Made by a program: the position numbers and the translations under genes
Shown: positions 34,589 to 45,858 of the stretch, piece by piece
How positions within the stretch are numbered: the first letter of the stretch is position 1
How the letters are laid out: every line of letters starts with the position of its first letter
From: Abelmoschus esculentus
Lineage: Eukaryota > Streptophyta > Magnoliopsida > Malvales > Malvaceae
DNA length: 64,000 nt
Reading direction: 5' to 3'
Assembly: GCA_035048815.1 (NCBI GenBank)
Contig: JAUCBN010000042.1
Location: forward strand, 7,998,001 to 8,062,000
Notes under the pieces: model-generated
The model's input: only the letters and a program-made list of their open reading frames with translations
What the model was told of the DNA's origin: nothing
Database searches by the model: none

Positions 34589-36137
34589 TGTAACATCCCA
34601 TTTTTGGGGTTATTACTTTAGGCTTAGTTAGGGGAATTCGATTCGGGTTGAATCGGGTTCTCCGGTTCATTAATTCCGGGAAAAATAAAATAAGGATATT
34701 TTTAATTAAGAAAAATAATAATTTAGAAGGTGGTTTGAAATATTAAAAATATGTTTTAAATTAAAAGAAAATAATTTGGATTTTATAATGATTTTTAATT
34801 ATGCTTAATTATGCATAAATGACCAATTTGTAATTTTTGGAAAATTTGGGGGACTTAATTTGGAATTTTCGGAAATTATGTTATTTTAGTGACTAAATTG
34901 AAAAGCAAGCTAAACTTAGAGTCCTTAGAGGGCCATAAACCCATTTCTAATTTTTAATGATGATTTATTCACCAAAAAGATATTTTTAATTACTTTAATT
35001 TGGTTTTTAATCATTTTTCTCAAAAACCACTTTTCTCATCTTTTTCTCTCATCTTTTTCTCTCATTTTCTCTCCACTTTCTCTTCATCTTTTCTCTTCAA
35101 TTCCTTGCTGATTTTTGCATCTTTTTCCACAAAGAATACATTACTTGCATCATCTTTCCATCCTTTATAAAACCTAAGCATTGATTTCATCAAATCTACA
35201 TCAAATTGCAAGGAATCAAGAAGGGGAAAATCTCATATTTTTGGTGAATAGATCTTGAAGGTAATTTTCTGGATTTTTATTCTTTTCTAAGGTTCTTTAT
35301 TGAAATTCCCAAGTATTAGCTTGCTAATCTTTGAATAAACACTTGACTCTATGTTTTTAATATTAGATCTAATGTTTTTGTGATGTTTTTATGAAATCTT
35401 TTTGGATCTCATTTAATGCTGGAATTTAGGTGAATTCAATCATGTTTTTATGTTGATTTAATGATTAATTGAGTCTTGATTTGATATCACATTAATTTAA
35501 TCCCGGAATAATGTAATCGGTGTAGTTTTAAGGTGCTTTTCGGTTGTTTTATGGGCTGTTTTAGATGCTTAAATGTTGCTGGAGGTATAAGGATGGTTTG
35601 GATGTGTTTTTAGATCATAATTGAGGTGGATTGGATGTTAGATTCGTTAGGTTTTGGGCTGATGTTGTTCGGATGCGTTTCGGCTTAGTTTTCGGTCTTT
35701 TCGGCTAAGTTTTTGGTAGTTTAATGGTGATCGGATATGGTTGTTGGTTTGAGCATGTTATGATGTGAGAATGCTATGTTTTTAATGTTGTAGAAGAGGT
35801 ACAAGAAGAAGCTTGATTGCTGGTGCGTTGGTGCGATCATCGGATAGCGGCGAAAGTTTGTTTCGCTTGTTGGTGAGTGGTTACGGATTTTAAAGCGAAT
35901 CGCGTTTGGTACGTTCTATTTTTGGGGGGCTATGAAAGAGTGTGAAAACCTTCCATAGTTCAAGAGTAAGTAAAGTAATTGTTTTGATGAACCGATATGA
36001 GTTTTATTGGTAATGCAATGGGATTTATGAAAGTGCATGAGCATGTTTTGAATTGATGCATACATGAGAGATACTTGCTGAAAATGCATAGCTTATTTAG
36101 CATCCATGATTATGGAAAATTATGAGAAATATTTTGG

Positions 36138-36350
36138 AATACAACATGGTTATTTGCCTTATACATGATGGTGCCTTTGGGCATGGCTTTGGTTCATTTG
36201 TTGAACATTTTATGCATGCATTATGAGCAGCAAGTTATATGATTTTGAATACAATATGGTTAATTGCCTTATACATGATGGTGCCTTTGGGCATGACTTT
36301 GGTTCATTTGTTGAACATTTTATGTATGCATTATGAGCAGCAAGTTATCA
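36138..36350 (+). repeat. ~110-bp tandem duplication in Big2 LTR
   Basis: Two adjacent copies contain ATGGTGCCTTTGGGCATG and TTCATTTGTTGAACATTTTA. The same duplication is in the 3' LTR (about 42363-42570) and, more diverged, in Big1 LTRs. The two Big solo LTRs have a single copy. Confidence 0.85.
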
Positions 36351-36480
36351 TGTACATTTGATTATGATATTGGCTTAGTGACACTAACTTTAGATTCAAA
36401 TACGAATGACATGTCATTAGGATTGTCTTAAGTGCACTATAATCAAAACTGAGAATACAGAATATTGCCTACACGTAACA

Positions 36481-36717
36481 AGGGTGACTTTGTGTCCAAC
36501 CGTGTGTGGTAGAGCCACCTACACGTAACAAGGGTGACTATGTGTCCGATCATGCATGGTAATGCTAATGGTGACTTAGTGTCATGTCAATGGTGACTTA
36601 GTGTCATGTCAATGGTGACTTCGTGTCATGTCAATGGTGACTTCGTGTCATGTCAATGGTGACTTCGTGCCATGTCAATGGTGACTTCGTGTCATATTAA
36701 TGGTGACTTCGTGTCAT
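36481..36717 (+). repeat. Compound minisatellite, Big2 5' LTR
   Basis: Two long units containing CACGTAACAAGGGTGACT precede seven 22-bp units with the core GGTGACTTCGTGTCATGTCA. The 3' LTR has three 22-bp units (42789-42857). Confidence 0.9.
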
Positions 36718-37938
36718 GAAGAGACAATGGTCTCATGGATCCGTGTATTCGGTGAGCTCAAGGTTCACATTAAAGTGGTCAGTAGAAAGCCAATATACAT
36801 ACATGAATTTGATATGGACATTGTGCATCATTTATAAATTGTTTTGATAAGATTATGTGAACTCAAAGATGCATATGATTTTGAGAACATGAGCATGAAA
36901 TGTTAGCATGCATGATTTAACAATGTATTACAAACTATGGTTTCATCATGATTTTAAATAGATGCATTGATGATTTGTGTAGAGTTTCCTCACTAAGCAT
37001 GTTTGCTTAAGCTCTCTTTTCATCCATGTAGAGAAATAAAGGCACTTGGAGCTTCGTTCGAGGCAATGAAACCAAGGGGAAGAATCACTTTGAATTTGGT
37101 ATGTTTTTGGCAAACAAATTGGGCAAGACAATGTGTAACCCAACCTATGTGAGGAGTGTGTACTTAGGCTTTGGTTTATGTTGTAATAAGACCATTATTG
37201 TTTGATTGCTAATTGTTGAACTTTGGAATGGTTTGAATTGATGAAGCATGTACTAGTATAATTGTTATGTTGTTAATCATTTTTCTAGGGAGCATGCCTA
37301 TAGCTTGATTGAAGTCCGTGACGTTGTTGATTATGTGCCATATGTTTCTAATTAAGTATACCAATCACCAGGAATTGAAAGTTGCTAGAAATTATACTTT
37401 AGTGCCAGATATCTTCCTTTGTTCGATTAAGGTACTTACCGATGTTATTTTGAGCTAAAATTTTGCATGCAAGTATAAAGTTGATTTAATTTCAAGATGG
37501 TAATCCTAAATTGGATGAAGTCCTTGTATTTTGGAAGATTTACATTTTGGTCCCTAAATTAGAAGAACATGCAATTGATGATGATAGAATGATCCGTTTA
37601 AGTTGAAATTTGCTATGAGGAACTCTTGTATGTTTAATTGAACATTGATGGAAAGAATTTCTACTTTACTAATTGAATTTAAAAGTTTTACGTTTTAGTC
37701 CTTAATCTACGTTGGTGTTTAATCGGATGCATGTTTTTAATTAATGTATTACTGGTAATGCTTGATATGAGACCTTGACATGTAGGAATAAGATTATGCA
37801 TCTAGGTAAGATAAAAAAAATATATAGCGGTTTTAGGGTTGTTTATCGAATCGAACCTTCGCGGGTTTGGTTTGATATTCCCCGTGTAACCCGTTAGTGC
37901 CGGTTTCGTATAGGCCGGGCTAAGGGGGTTACATTTGG

Positions 37939-37950
37939 TGGTATCAGAGC
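37939..37950 (+). promoter_or_regulatory. Primer binding site, initiator tRNA-Met (Big2)
   Basis: TGGTATCAGAGC, five bases after the LTR end. Fixes the orientation of the whole Big family. Confidence 0.93.
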
Positions 37951-39334
37951 CAGGTTTGTAAAATGTGTGGTTGGTTTGAAAAGTGTGTTGTGGTATAATT
38001 AATGTAGGAGTTGGTTTGTCGATGAATTGATAATGGAAAAAATAGGGGTTTGGGTTAAGTGTCAAGGCACTTAATGATGTGTAGATTTTAAATTTTGAAC
38101 CTTGGTGGAGTTGGTTATGGTGGCTAAACCTTAAGTTGGAGATATTACCGTTATAATGAGTATAATGTTGAGGTTGACACAAATTTGGTAAGTTTCTTGT
38201 ATGATATGTTTTGTAGAATGTTAGCAACTGGGATGACTTGGCTTACATAAGCATGCTTGCAATGAGAGTTGTTGTGTGGGGTAATCCAGGGGTTGTTGTG
38301 GAGTTATGAGGCAAGATGTTCGATTAACCTATAGGGAGACCTAGTTAAATGGTGGATCCATGAGCGAAATTCAAACTTGGTGAAATTGATCGGGGACAAG
38401 TCGTGGTAGTGTGTTTGTTGAGGGTCTAGTGAAGGATATGTTCTGGGCAAGGTTTAGTTTTGTGTTGAGAATCTTTTTGTGTTATGTTAACCGCATGGTT
38501 GTTACGGAAAGTTTCGAGATGGGATGGTATCTTGAGCAAGGCTATGGTAATCTTTTTCCATGAGTTTGGTGGTAAATGTTGTGGTAGGAGTTGGGGAAAA
38601 ACATATGTTTTCGACTAAACTGGTTTGGATTATGTTTGAATCATATGTAAATGTTTATCATGCTGATAAGGTAAGTGAGTATCAATTTTCTTTGGGTTAT
38701 TACTAGTAGTAAAGGTACAAAGGATGAAGTCGGAAAGAATCATCATAAGTTTGGTAGTAAGTTCTATGGATGGTATGGAGTTTTCTTATGAGAGTTGTTG
38801 GATTAATCGTTTGTTTGAGTACGGTTTTCTTGGGTTTCTAAGTCCCTTTGGAAAGGTGTGTGAATGGTGTATCTATAATATGTTAAGATTTGAGAGTTTT
38901 TAGGACCGACATAGGTTGTTGTTTGGATGTTAGGTTTTATCATTCATAGGTAAATGGATGATATGTTGTGATGTTGTGATATAGTTAATATGACTCAAAA
39001 TAAAGTTGTTGGTGGTGGTGGAGTTTGCTTAGGACAATGTTGACAGTTTTGTGCAAAGTTAGTTTGAAGTTTGTTGTGTGGAGTGGAGGTTGGTGAAAGG
39101 CTTAGTTGGTTACCTGGTATGTGGGAGGATGTCAATTAAGGTTAGTTCGATGGTGATGGTATGGAAACCGTTGCGGTTATCAAGAGTTGGTTATCAACCT
39201 TATGGGGTTTTCTTTTGAGTTATGTTTTCTATAGAGGTTGAGATGGTGTGGTGGTTTGTGCATTGTTGCTTTGGTTTGGGGAAAGAATTTGTTGGTTGTC
39301 CAAAGAGGGTAAGTGTGGGTTGTCTGTTGCATAC
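37951..39334 (+). other. Unassigned Big2 internal segment
   Basis: About 1.4 kb with no recognisable gag, protease or RT. Much of it aligns with the minus strand of Big1 at about 13860-14960. Big1 has a further ~1.7 kb upstream that Big2 lacks. Stops in all frames; no long ORF on the sense strand. Confidence 0.5.
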
Positions 39335-40798
39335 CATTCGGGGGAGGCTAAGGTGATGGCTGAATCTTTGAGCCGTAAGACGGCAGTTGAGTTGAGAGTG
39401 ATGTTTGCTAAGTTGAGTATTTCAAAGGAAGGTGGTTGAGTGGTGGAGTTGTAAGTAAAGCCTATCTTGGTTGAGATGATAAGGTGAAACAATTAGAGGA
39501 TGAGACATTGGTACCTTTTTGTGGAGGATATGGCTAAAGGTAGACCGACTGAGTATCATTTTGATGATGATGAGGTGTTGTGTTTTAGAGGTCCGATTGT
39601 GGTGCCGGATGATCAGGAGTTGAGGTAAGCTATTTTAGCGGGAGCATATACTAGTCCGTTTGCTATGCATCCGAGTGGAGTGAAGGTGTATAGGGATCTT
39701 AAAAGTGTGTACTTCTAGATTGGTTTAAAGGAAGATGTGATGGAGTCCAAGAAGGATTCTATATGGGTTATTGTTGGTAGGTTTTCAAAGTGTGCACATT
39801 TTCTTGCCGTGCATACAATGTGATCTATGGATAAGTTGGTAGAGTTGTATGTTTCTGAGATGGTGAAGTCGCATAGTGTGCTTAAGTTGATCATATCGGA
39901 TAGAGATCCGCGGTTTACTTCCAAGTTTTGAAGGAGTTTGCAGATAGCTTTGGGTACGAGGCTTAGTTTTAGTACGGCTTATCATCCACAGACGGATGGA
40001 CAGTCTGAGCGTGTTATTCAGACTTTGGAGGATATGTTGAGGTGTTGTATCATCGAGTTTCGGGGTTCTTGGGAGAAGCAATTGCCGTTGGTAGAGTTTG
40101 CTTACAATAATAGTTTTCAGAAAAGTATACAGATGGCACCGTTTGAGGCGTTGTATGAGCGTAAGTGTCGTACACCTTTGTGTTGGAAGGAAGGTGGACA
40201 GAAGTATGTTTCTTTGCCTCAAGTGTTGAAGGATACGGATGAGAAAGTTGAGTTGATATGTACTAAGCTTAAGGAGGCTTCGGATAGGCAGAAATCCTAT
40301 GCCGATTTGAAACGTAGGGAGATAGAGTATGATGTTGAGGACAAAGTGTTTCTTAAGGTTTCTCCATGGAAGAAGGTGATGAGGTTTGGTCGTAAGGGTA
40401 AGTTGAGTCCTCGTTTTATTGGACCATATGAGGTGTTGGAGCGTGTTGGTCCTATTGCTTATAGTTTGAGGTTACCGGAGGAGTTGAGTAAGATGCATGA
40501 TGTTTTTCATGTATCAATGTTTCGTAAATATAGATCGGATCCTTCTCATGTTGTTCTAGTTGAGGAGATCGAGTTAAGAGAGGATATGAGTTATGGGGAA
40601 GAACCGGTGAGGATTTTGGATGTGGATACAAAGGTTCTTCGAGGGAAGACCATAGATTTGGTTAAAGTGCTTTGGAAACACCGGGGTGTGGAAGAAGCAA
40701 CTTGGGAGACAAGAAAAAGCATGGAGGAGCAGATTCCTCACTTGTTGCTTCAGTTAAATTTCGAGGACGAAATTTTCTTAAGAGGGGGAGAGTTGTAA
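39335..40798 (+). pseudogene. Big2 integrase remnant with chromodomain; catalytic segment deleted
   Basis: Text starts in the RNase H-integrase linker (SGEAKVMAESLSRK), then AYTSPFAMHPSG, a junction near 39740 where about 48 residues present in Chr1 are missing, then WVIVGRFSKCAHF, SDRDPRFTSKF followed by TGA, and an open 286-residue stretch (39938-40798). That stretch contains TAYHPQTDGQSERV (third catalytic residue Glu), the GPY motif (PRFIGPYEVL) and a chromodomain (VRILDVDTKVLRGKT..LVKVLWKH..VEEATWE). The first catalytic Asp and the CxxC of the zinc finger are in the deletion. The stop codon TAA (40796-40798) is formed by the first bases of the 3' LTR. Same deletion and same TGA as Big1. 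Confidence 0.9.
40780..40793 (+). promoter_or_regulatory. Polypurine tract of Big2
   Basis: AAGAGGGGGAGAGT abuts the 3' LTR and overlaps the end of the integrase reading frame. The same tract is at 12274-12289 (minus) in Big1. Confidence 0.85.
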
Positions 40799-43700
40799 CA
40801 TCCCGTTTTTGGGGTTATTAGTTTAGGCTTAGTTAGGGGAATTCGATTCGGGTTGAATCGGGTTCTCCGGTTCATTAATTCTGGGAAAAATAAAATAAGG
40901 ATATTTTTAATTAAGAAAAATAATAATTTGGAAGGTGGTTTGAAATATTAAAAATATGTTTCAAATTAAAAGAAAATAATTTGGATTTTATAATGATTTT
41001 TAATTATGCTTAATTATGCATAAATGACCAATTTGTAATTTTTGGAAAATTTGGGGACTTAATTTGGAATTTTCGAAAATTATGTTATTTTAGTGACTAA
41101 ATTGAAAAGCAAGCTAAACTTAGAATCCTTAGAGGGCCATAAACCCATTTCTAATTTTTAATGATGATTTATTCACCAAAAAGGTATTTTTAATTACTTT
41201 AATTTGGTTTTTAATTATTTTTCTCAAAAACCACTTTTCTCATCTTTTTCTCTCATCTTTTTCTCTCATTTTCTCTCCACTTTCTCTTCATCTTTTCTCT
41301 TCAATTCCTTGCTGATTTTTGCATCTTTTTCCACAAAGAATACATCACTTGCATCATCTTTCCATCCTTTATAAAACCTAAGCATTGATTTCATCAAATC
41401 TACATCAAATTGCAAGGAATCAAGAAGGGGAAAATCTCATATTTTTGGTGAATAGATCTTGAAGGTAATTTTCTGGATTTTTATTCTTTTCTAAGGTTCT
41501 TTATTGAAATTCCCAAGTATTAGCTTGCTAATCTTTGAATAAACACTTGATTCTATGTTTTTAATGTTAGATCTAATGTTTTTGTGATGTTTTTATGAAA
41601 TCTTTTTGGATCTCATTTAATGCTGGAATTTAGGTGAATTCAATCATGTTTTTATGTTGATTTAATGATTAATTGAGTCTTGATTTGATATCACATTAAT
41701 TTAATCCCGGAATAATGCAATCGGTGTAGTTTTAAGGTGCTTTTCGGTTGTTTTATGGGTTGTTTTAGATGCTTAAATGTTGCTGGAGGTATAAGGATGG
41801 TTTGGATGTGTTTTTAGATCATAATTGAGGTGGATTAGATGTTAGATTCGTTAGGTTTTGGGCTGATGTTGTTCGGATGCATTTCGGCTTAGTTTTCGGT
41901 CTTTTCGGCTAAGTTTTTGGTAGTTTAATGGTGATCGGATATGGCTGTTGGTTTGAGCATGTTATGATGTGAGAATGCTATGTTTTTAATGTTGTAGAAG
42001 AGGTACAAGAAGAAGCTTGATTGCTGGTGCGTTGGTGCGATCATCGGATAGCGGCGAAAGCTCGTTTCGCTTGTTGGTGAGTGGTTACGGATTTTAAAGC
42101 GAATCGCGTTTGGTATGTTCTATTTTTGGGGGGCTATGGAAGAGTGTGAAAACCTTCCATAGTTAAAGAGTAAGTAAAGTAATTGTTTTGATGAACCGAT
42201 ATGAGTTTCGGCTATTTTTAAAAAGGTATTTTATTGGTAATGCAATGAGATTTATGGAAGTGCATGAACATGTTTTGAATTGATGCATACATGAGAGATA
42301 CTTGCTGAAAATGCATAGCTTATTTAGCATCCATGATTATGGAAAATTATGAGAAATATTTTGGAATACAACATGGTTATTTGCCTTATACATGATGGTG
42401 CCTTTGGGCATGGCTTTGGTTCATTTGTTGAACATTTTATGCATGCATTATGAGCAGCAAGTTATATGATTTTGAATACAATATGGTTAATTGCCTATAC
42501 ATGATGGTGCCTTTGGGCATGACTTTGGTTCATTTGTTGAACATTTTATGCATGCATTTTGAGCAACAAGTTATCATGTACATTTGATTATGATATTGGC
42601 TTAGTGACACTAACTTTAGATTCGAATACGAATGACATATCATTAGGATTGTCTTCAGTGCACTATAATCAAAACTGAGAATACAGAATATTGCCTACAC
42701 GTAACAAGGGTGACTTTGTGTCCAACCGTGCGTGGTAGAGCCGCCTACACGTAACAAGGGTGACTATGTGTCTGATCGTGCGTGGTAATGCTAATGGTGA
42801 CTTAGTGTCATGTCAATAGTGACTTCGTGTCATATCAATGGTGACTTCGTGTCATGACGAGACAATGGTCTCATGGATCCGTGTATTCGGTGAGCTCAAG
42901 GTTCACATTAAAGTGGTCACTAGAAAGCCAATATACATACATGAATTTGATATGGACATTGTGCATCATTTATAAATTGTTTTGATAAGATTATGTGAAC
43001 TCAAAGATGCATATGATTTTGAGAACATGAGAATGAAATGTTAGCATGCAAGATTTAACAATGTTTTACAAACTATGGTTTCATCATGATTTTAAATAGA
43101 TGCATTGATGATTTGTGTAGAGCTTCCTCACTAAGCATGTTTGCTTAAGCTCTCTTTTCATCCATGCAGAGAAATAAAGGCACTTGGAGCTTCGTTTGAG
43201 GCAATGAAACCAAGGGGAAGAATCACTTTGAATTTGGTATGTTTTTGGCAAACAATTTGGGCAAGACAATGTGTAACCCAACCTATGTGAGGAGTGTGTA
43301 CTTAGGCTTTGGTTTATGTTGTAATAAGACCATTATTGTTTGATTGCTAATTGTTGAACTTTGGAATGGTTTGAATTGATGAAGCATGTACTAGTATAAT
43401 TGTTATGTTGTTAATCATTTTTCTAGGGAGCATACCTATAGCTTGATTGAAGTCCGTGACGTTGTTGATTATGTGTCATATGTTTCTAATTTAGTATACC
43501 AATCACCAGGAATTGAAAGTTGCTAGAAATTATACTTTAGTCCCAGATATCTTCCTTTGTTCGATTAAGGTACTTACCGATGTTATTTTGAGCTGAAATT
43601 TTGCATGCAAGTATAAAGATGATTTAATTTCAAGTTGGTAATCCTAAATTTGATGAAGTCCTTGTATTTTGGAGGATTTACATTTTGGTCCCTAAATTAG

Positions 43701-44072
43701 AAGAACATGCAATTGATGATGATAGAATGATCCGTTTAAGTTGAAATTTGCTATGAGGAACTCTTGTATGTTTAATTGAACATTGATGGAAAGAATTTCT
43801 ACTTTACTAATTGAATTTAAAAGTTTTACGTTTTAGTCCTTAATCTACGTTGGTGTTTAATCGGATGTATGTTTTTAATTAATGTGTTACCGGTAATGCT
43901 TGGTATGAGACCTTGACATGTAGGAATAAGATTGTGCATCTAGGTAAGATAAAAAAAAATATATAGCGGTTTTAGGGTTGTTTATCGAATCGAACCTTCG
44001 CGGGTTTGGTTTGATATTCCCCGTGTAACCCGTTAGTGCCGGTTCTGTATAGGCCGAGCTAACAGGGTTACA
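40794..44072 (+). repeat. Big2 3' LTR (3279 bp)
   Basis: Near-identical to the 5' LTR. Differences are scattered transitions, an extra ~25 bp near 42208-42233, and four fewer 22-bp repeat units (42789-42857). Confidence 0.92.
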
Positions 44073-44077
44073 CCGAG

Positions 44078-45170
44078 CTTACCTTTACGGCCAAAATAGA
44101 GTACCTTCCTCCATAGAGATTCTTTCAGAAAAACCACATCACCCACCTCAAACTCGAGATCCTTACGCCTCAAATCAGCGTATAATTTCTATCTATCAAA
44201 AGCATTTTTGAGCCGATCCTGAATCAACCTGGTAGTCTGCTCAGCCTCATGAATAAGATATGGTCCCAATAAATGTTGGCATTAAGCTCAGCCCAACCAA
44301 TAAGGATGCGACACTTATTCCCGTAGAGAGCCTCATAAGGTCCCATCTTAATACTGGCTTGGTAACTGTTATTGTACGCGAACTTTGCAAGCGGTAAGAA
44401 ATCTTCCCAACTACCTCTGAAATCCAGAATACATCCTCTCAACATATCCTCTAAGATCTGAATCACCCGCTCAGACTGACCATCGATCTGAGGATGATAT
44501 ACAGTACTGAAGTTCAACCGAGTGCCTATAGCAGAATGCAGAGAACCCCAGAACTTTGACGTAAATCTAGGATCCCTATCAGAAATAATATATAGAGGCA
44601 CTCCATGCAATCGAACAATCTCAGAGATGTACAATCGGGCTAACTTACTCAATAGATAAGTAGTTCTGACTGGAATGAAGTCGCAAACTTAGTCAATCGA
44701 TCAACGATGACCCAAACAAAATCCTTCTTTGACAGATTCAAAGGTAAATCACTAAAAAAATCCATAGTTATACGCTCCCATTTCCACTGAGGAATTTCAA
44801 TATGCTGAAGAAGCCCAGACAGATGCTGATGATCTACTTTAACTTTCTTGCAAGTCAAGCACTTAGACGCAAAACTGACAACGTCTCTCTTGAGACCTTT
44901 TCACCAATACTTCTCCCAGAGATTCTTTTACATCTTATCTCCACCAAGGTGCATAGAATAGAGACTATCATGAGCTTCCCAAAAAATAACCTGTTTCAAT
45001 TTAGCGTTCTTAGGAATACAGTATCGGCCCCGAAAACATAAAACCCCATCCTGATCACTAGAGAAATCTTGAGAAGTTCCCTCATTAACCTCTGCAATAC
45101 GATGGGCCAAGAAAGGATTATTGGGTTGTTCAGCACGAATATCTGATATCAGAGTAGGAACCACTCGAAG
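44078..45170 (-). pseudogene. Chr1 integrase zinc finger and catalytic core, frameshifted
   Basis: Minus-strand order: end of the linker and the HHCC finger (HDSLYSMHLGGDKM, then KCLTCKKVK), the core with MDFFSDLP (first Asp), SDRDPRFTSKF (second Asp) and HPQIDGQSERV (Glu). All three catalytic residues are still visible, unlike Big1 and Big2. Stops lie within the finger (about 44915-44935), and a frame change near 44650 splits the core. The remaining C-terminus is at 34546-34588 and 32821-33163. Confidence 0.88.
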
Positions 45171-45858
45171 CACTGCGAACAAGCTACCATCCTCAAATAA
45201 ACTCATCTGAGAAAACAAAGCCCTCAAATCTGAAATGGCATTACGACTCAAAGCATCTACAATGACATTAACCTTACAAGGATGATAATCAATCTCACAA
45301 TCATAATCCTTAAGAAGCTCCAACCAACGTTGTTGTCCCTGATTAATGTCCTTCTGAGTGAGAAGGTATTTTAGACTTTTATGGTCTGTGAAGATGTAAC
45401 ACTTCTCTCTATAAAGATAATGTCTCCAGATTTTCAGAGCAAAGATCACAACCGCTAACTCCAGATCGTGGGTAGGATAGTTACACTCATGTGGTTTCAA
45501 CTATCGAGAAGCATTGGCCATAATCTTCCAATCCTGTATCAAAACACATCCCAAACCGCTTTACGAGGTTTCACTGTAAACTGTATAAGGTTGCCCCAAC
45601 TCTAGCTGTGTCAGAACTGGTGCGTCTGTTAAAACAGACTTAAGTTTCTCAAAACTTGCTTGCTCAGCCTCAGGCCAAGTAAAAGAAACATCCTTCCTCA
45701 GAAGTTTAGTTAACGGAGCAGCAATAGAAGAAAAAACCTCTACAAACCTCCGATAATAACCGGCTAAACCCATAAAACTATGGATCTCTACAACATTCTT
45801 AGGTTGCTTCCATTCCATAATAGATTCAATTTTCTTCGGGTCAACTTGAATATCCTTA
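45171..45858 (-). pseudogene. Chr1 RT C-terminus and RNase H
   Basis: Begins at the solo-LTR junction with DPKKIESIMEWKQPKN and FMGLAGYYRRFV (RT connection), then RNase H. The first RNase H acidic residue is changed: relatives read YSDAS, here YSETS (about 45570). A TAA follows immediately. After another stop near 45500 the frame is open: THDLELAVVIFALKIWRHYL, FTDHKSLKYLLTQK and a linker (ALSRNAISDLRALFSQ) into integrase. Confidence 0.87.

Larger units (their letters stand above)
34589..37933 (+). repeat. Big2 5' LTR (3345 bp)
   Basis: A CT-rich tract (about 35035-35105) precedes TATAAAA (35166-35172), but related LTRs have TACAAAA there, so its promoter role is doubtful. A tandem ~110-bp duplication (about 36138-36350) and seven 22-bp minisatellite units (about 36555-36717) follow. 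A likely poly(A) signal AATAAA is at 37035-37040. It lacks the TTTCGAAA array. Confidence 0.9.
34589..44072 (+). mobile_element. Big2: large-LTR non-autonomous Ty3/gypsy element
   Basis: Perfect duplications CCGAG (34584-34588 and 44073-44077) flank TGTAACATCC...GTTACA. LTRs of 3345 and 3279 bp enclose only 2860 bp, so each LTR is longer than the internal region. Internal order: initiator tRNA-Met primer site, unassigned ~1.3 kb, RNase H tail, deleted integrase, chromodomain, polypurine tract. The two LTRs differ by about ten bases in the first ~600, mostly transitions, so this is a fairly young insertion. Confidence 0.95.

Noticed and set aside
35166..35172. TATAAAA as the Big2 core promoter
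   Set aside because: Other Big LTRs have TACAAAA at this place, so the box is not conserved. Mentioned only within the LTR entry.
37802..38227. 141-codon minus-strand frame across the Big2 LTR end and primer site
   Set aside because: It spans the LTR boundary and tRNA primer site on the opposite strand to the element. A chance frame.
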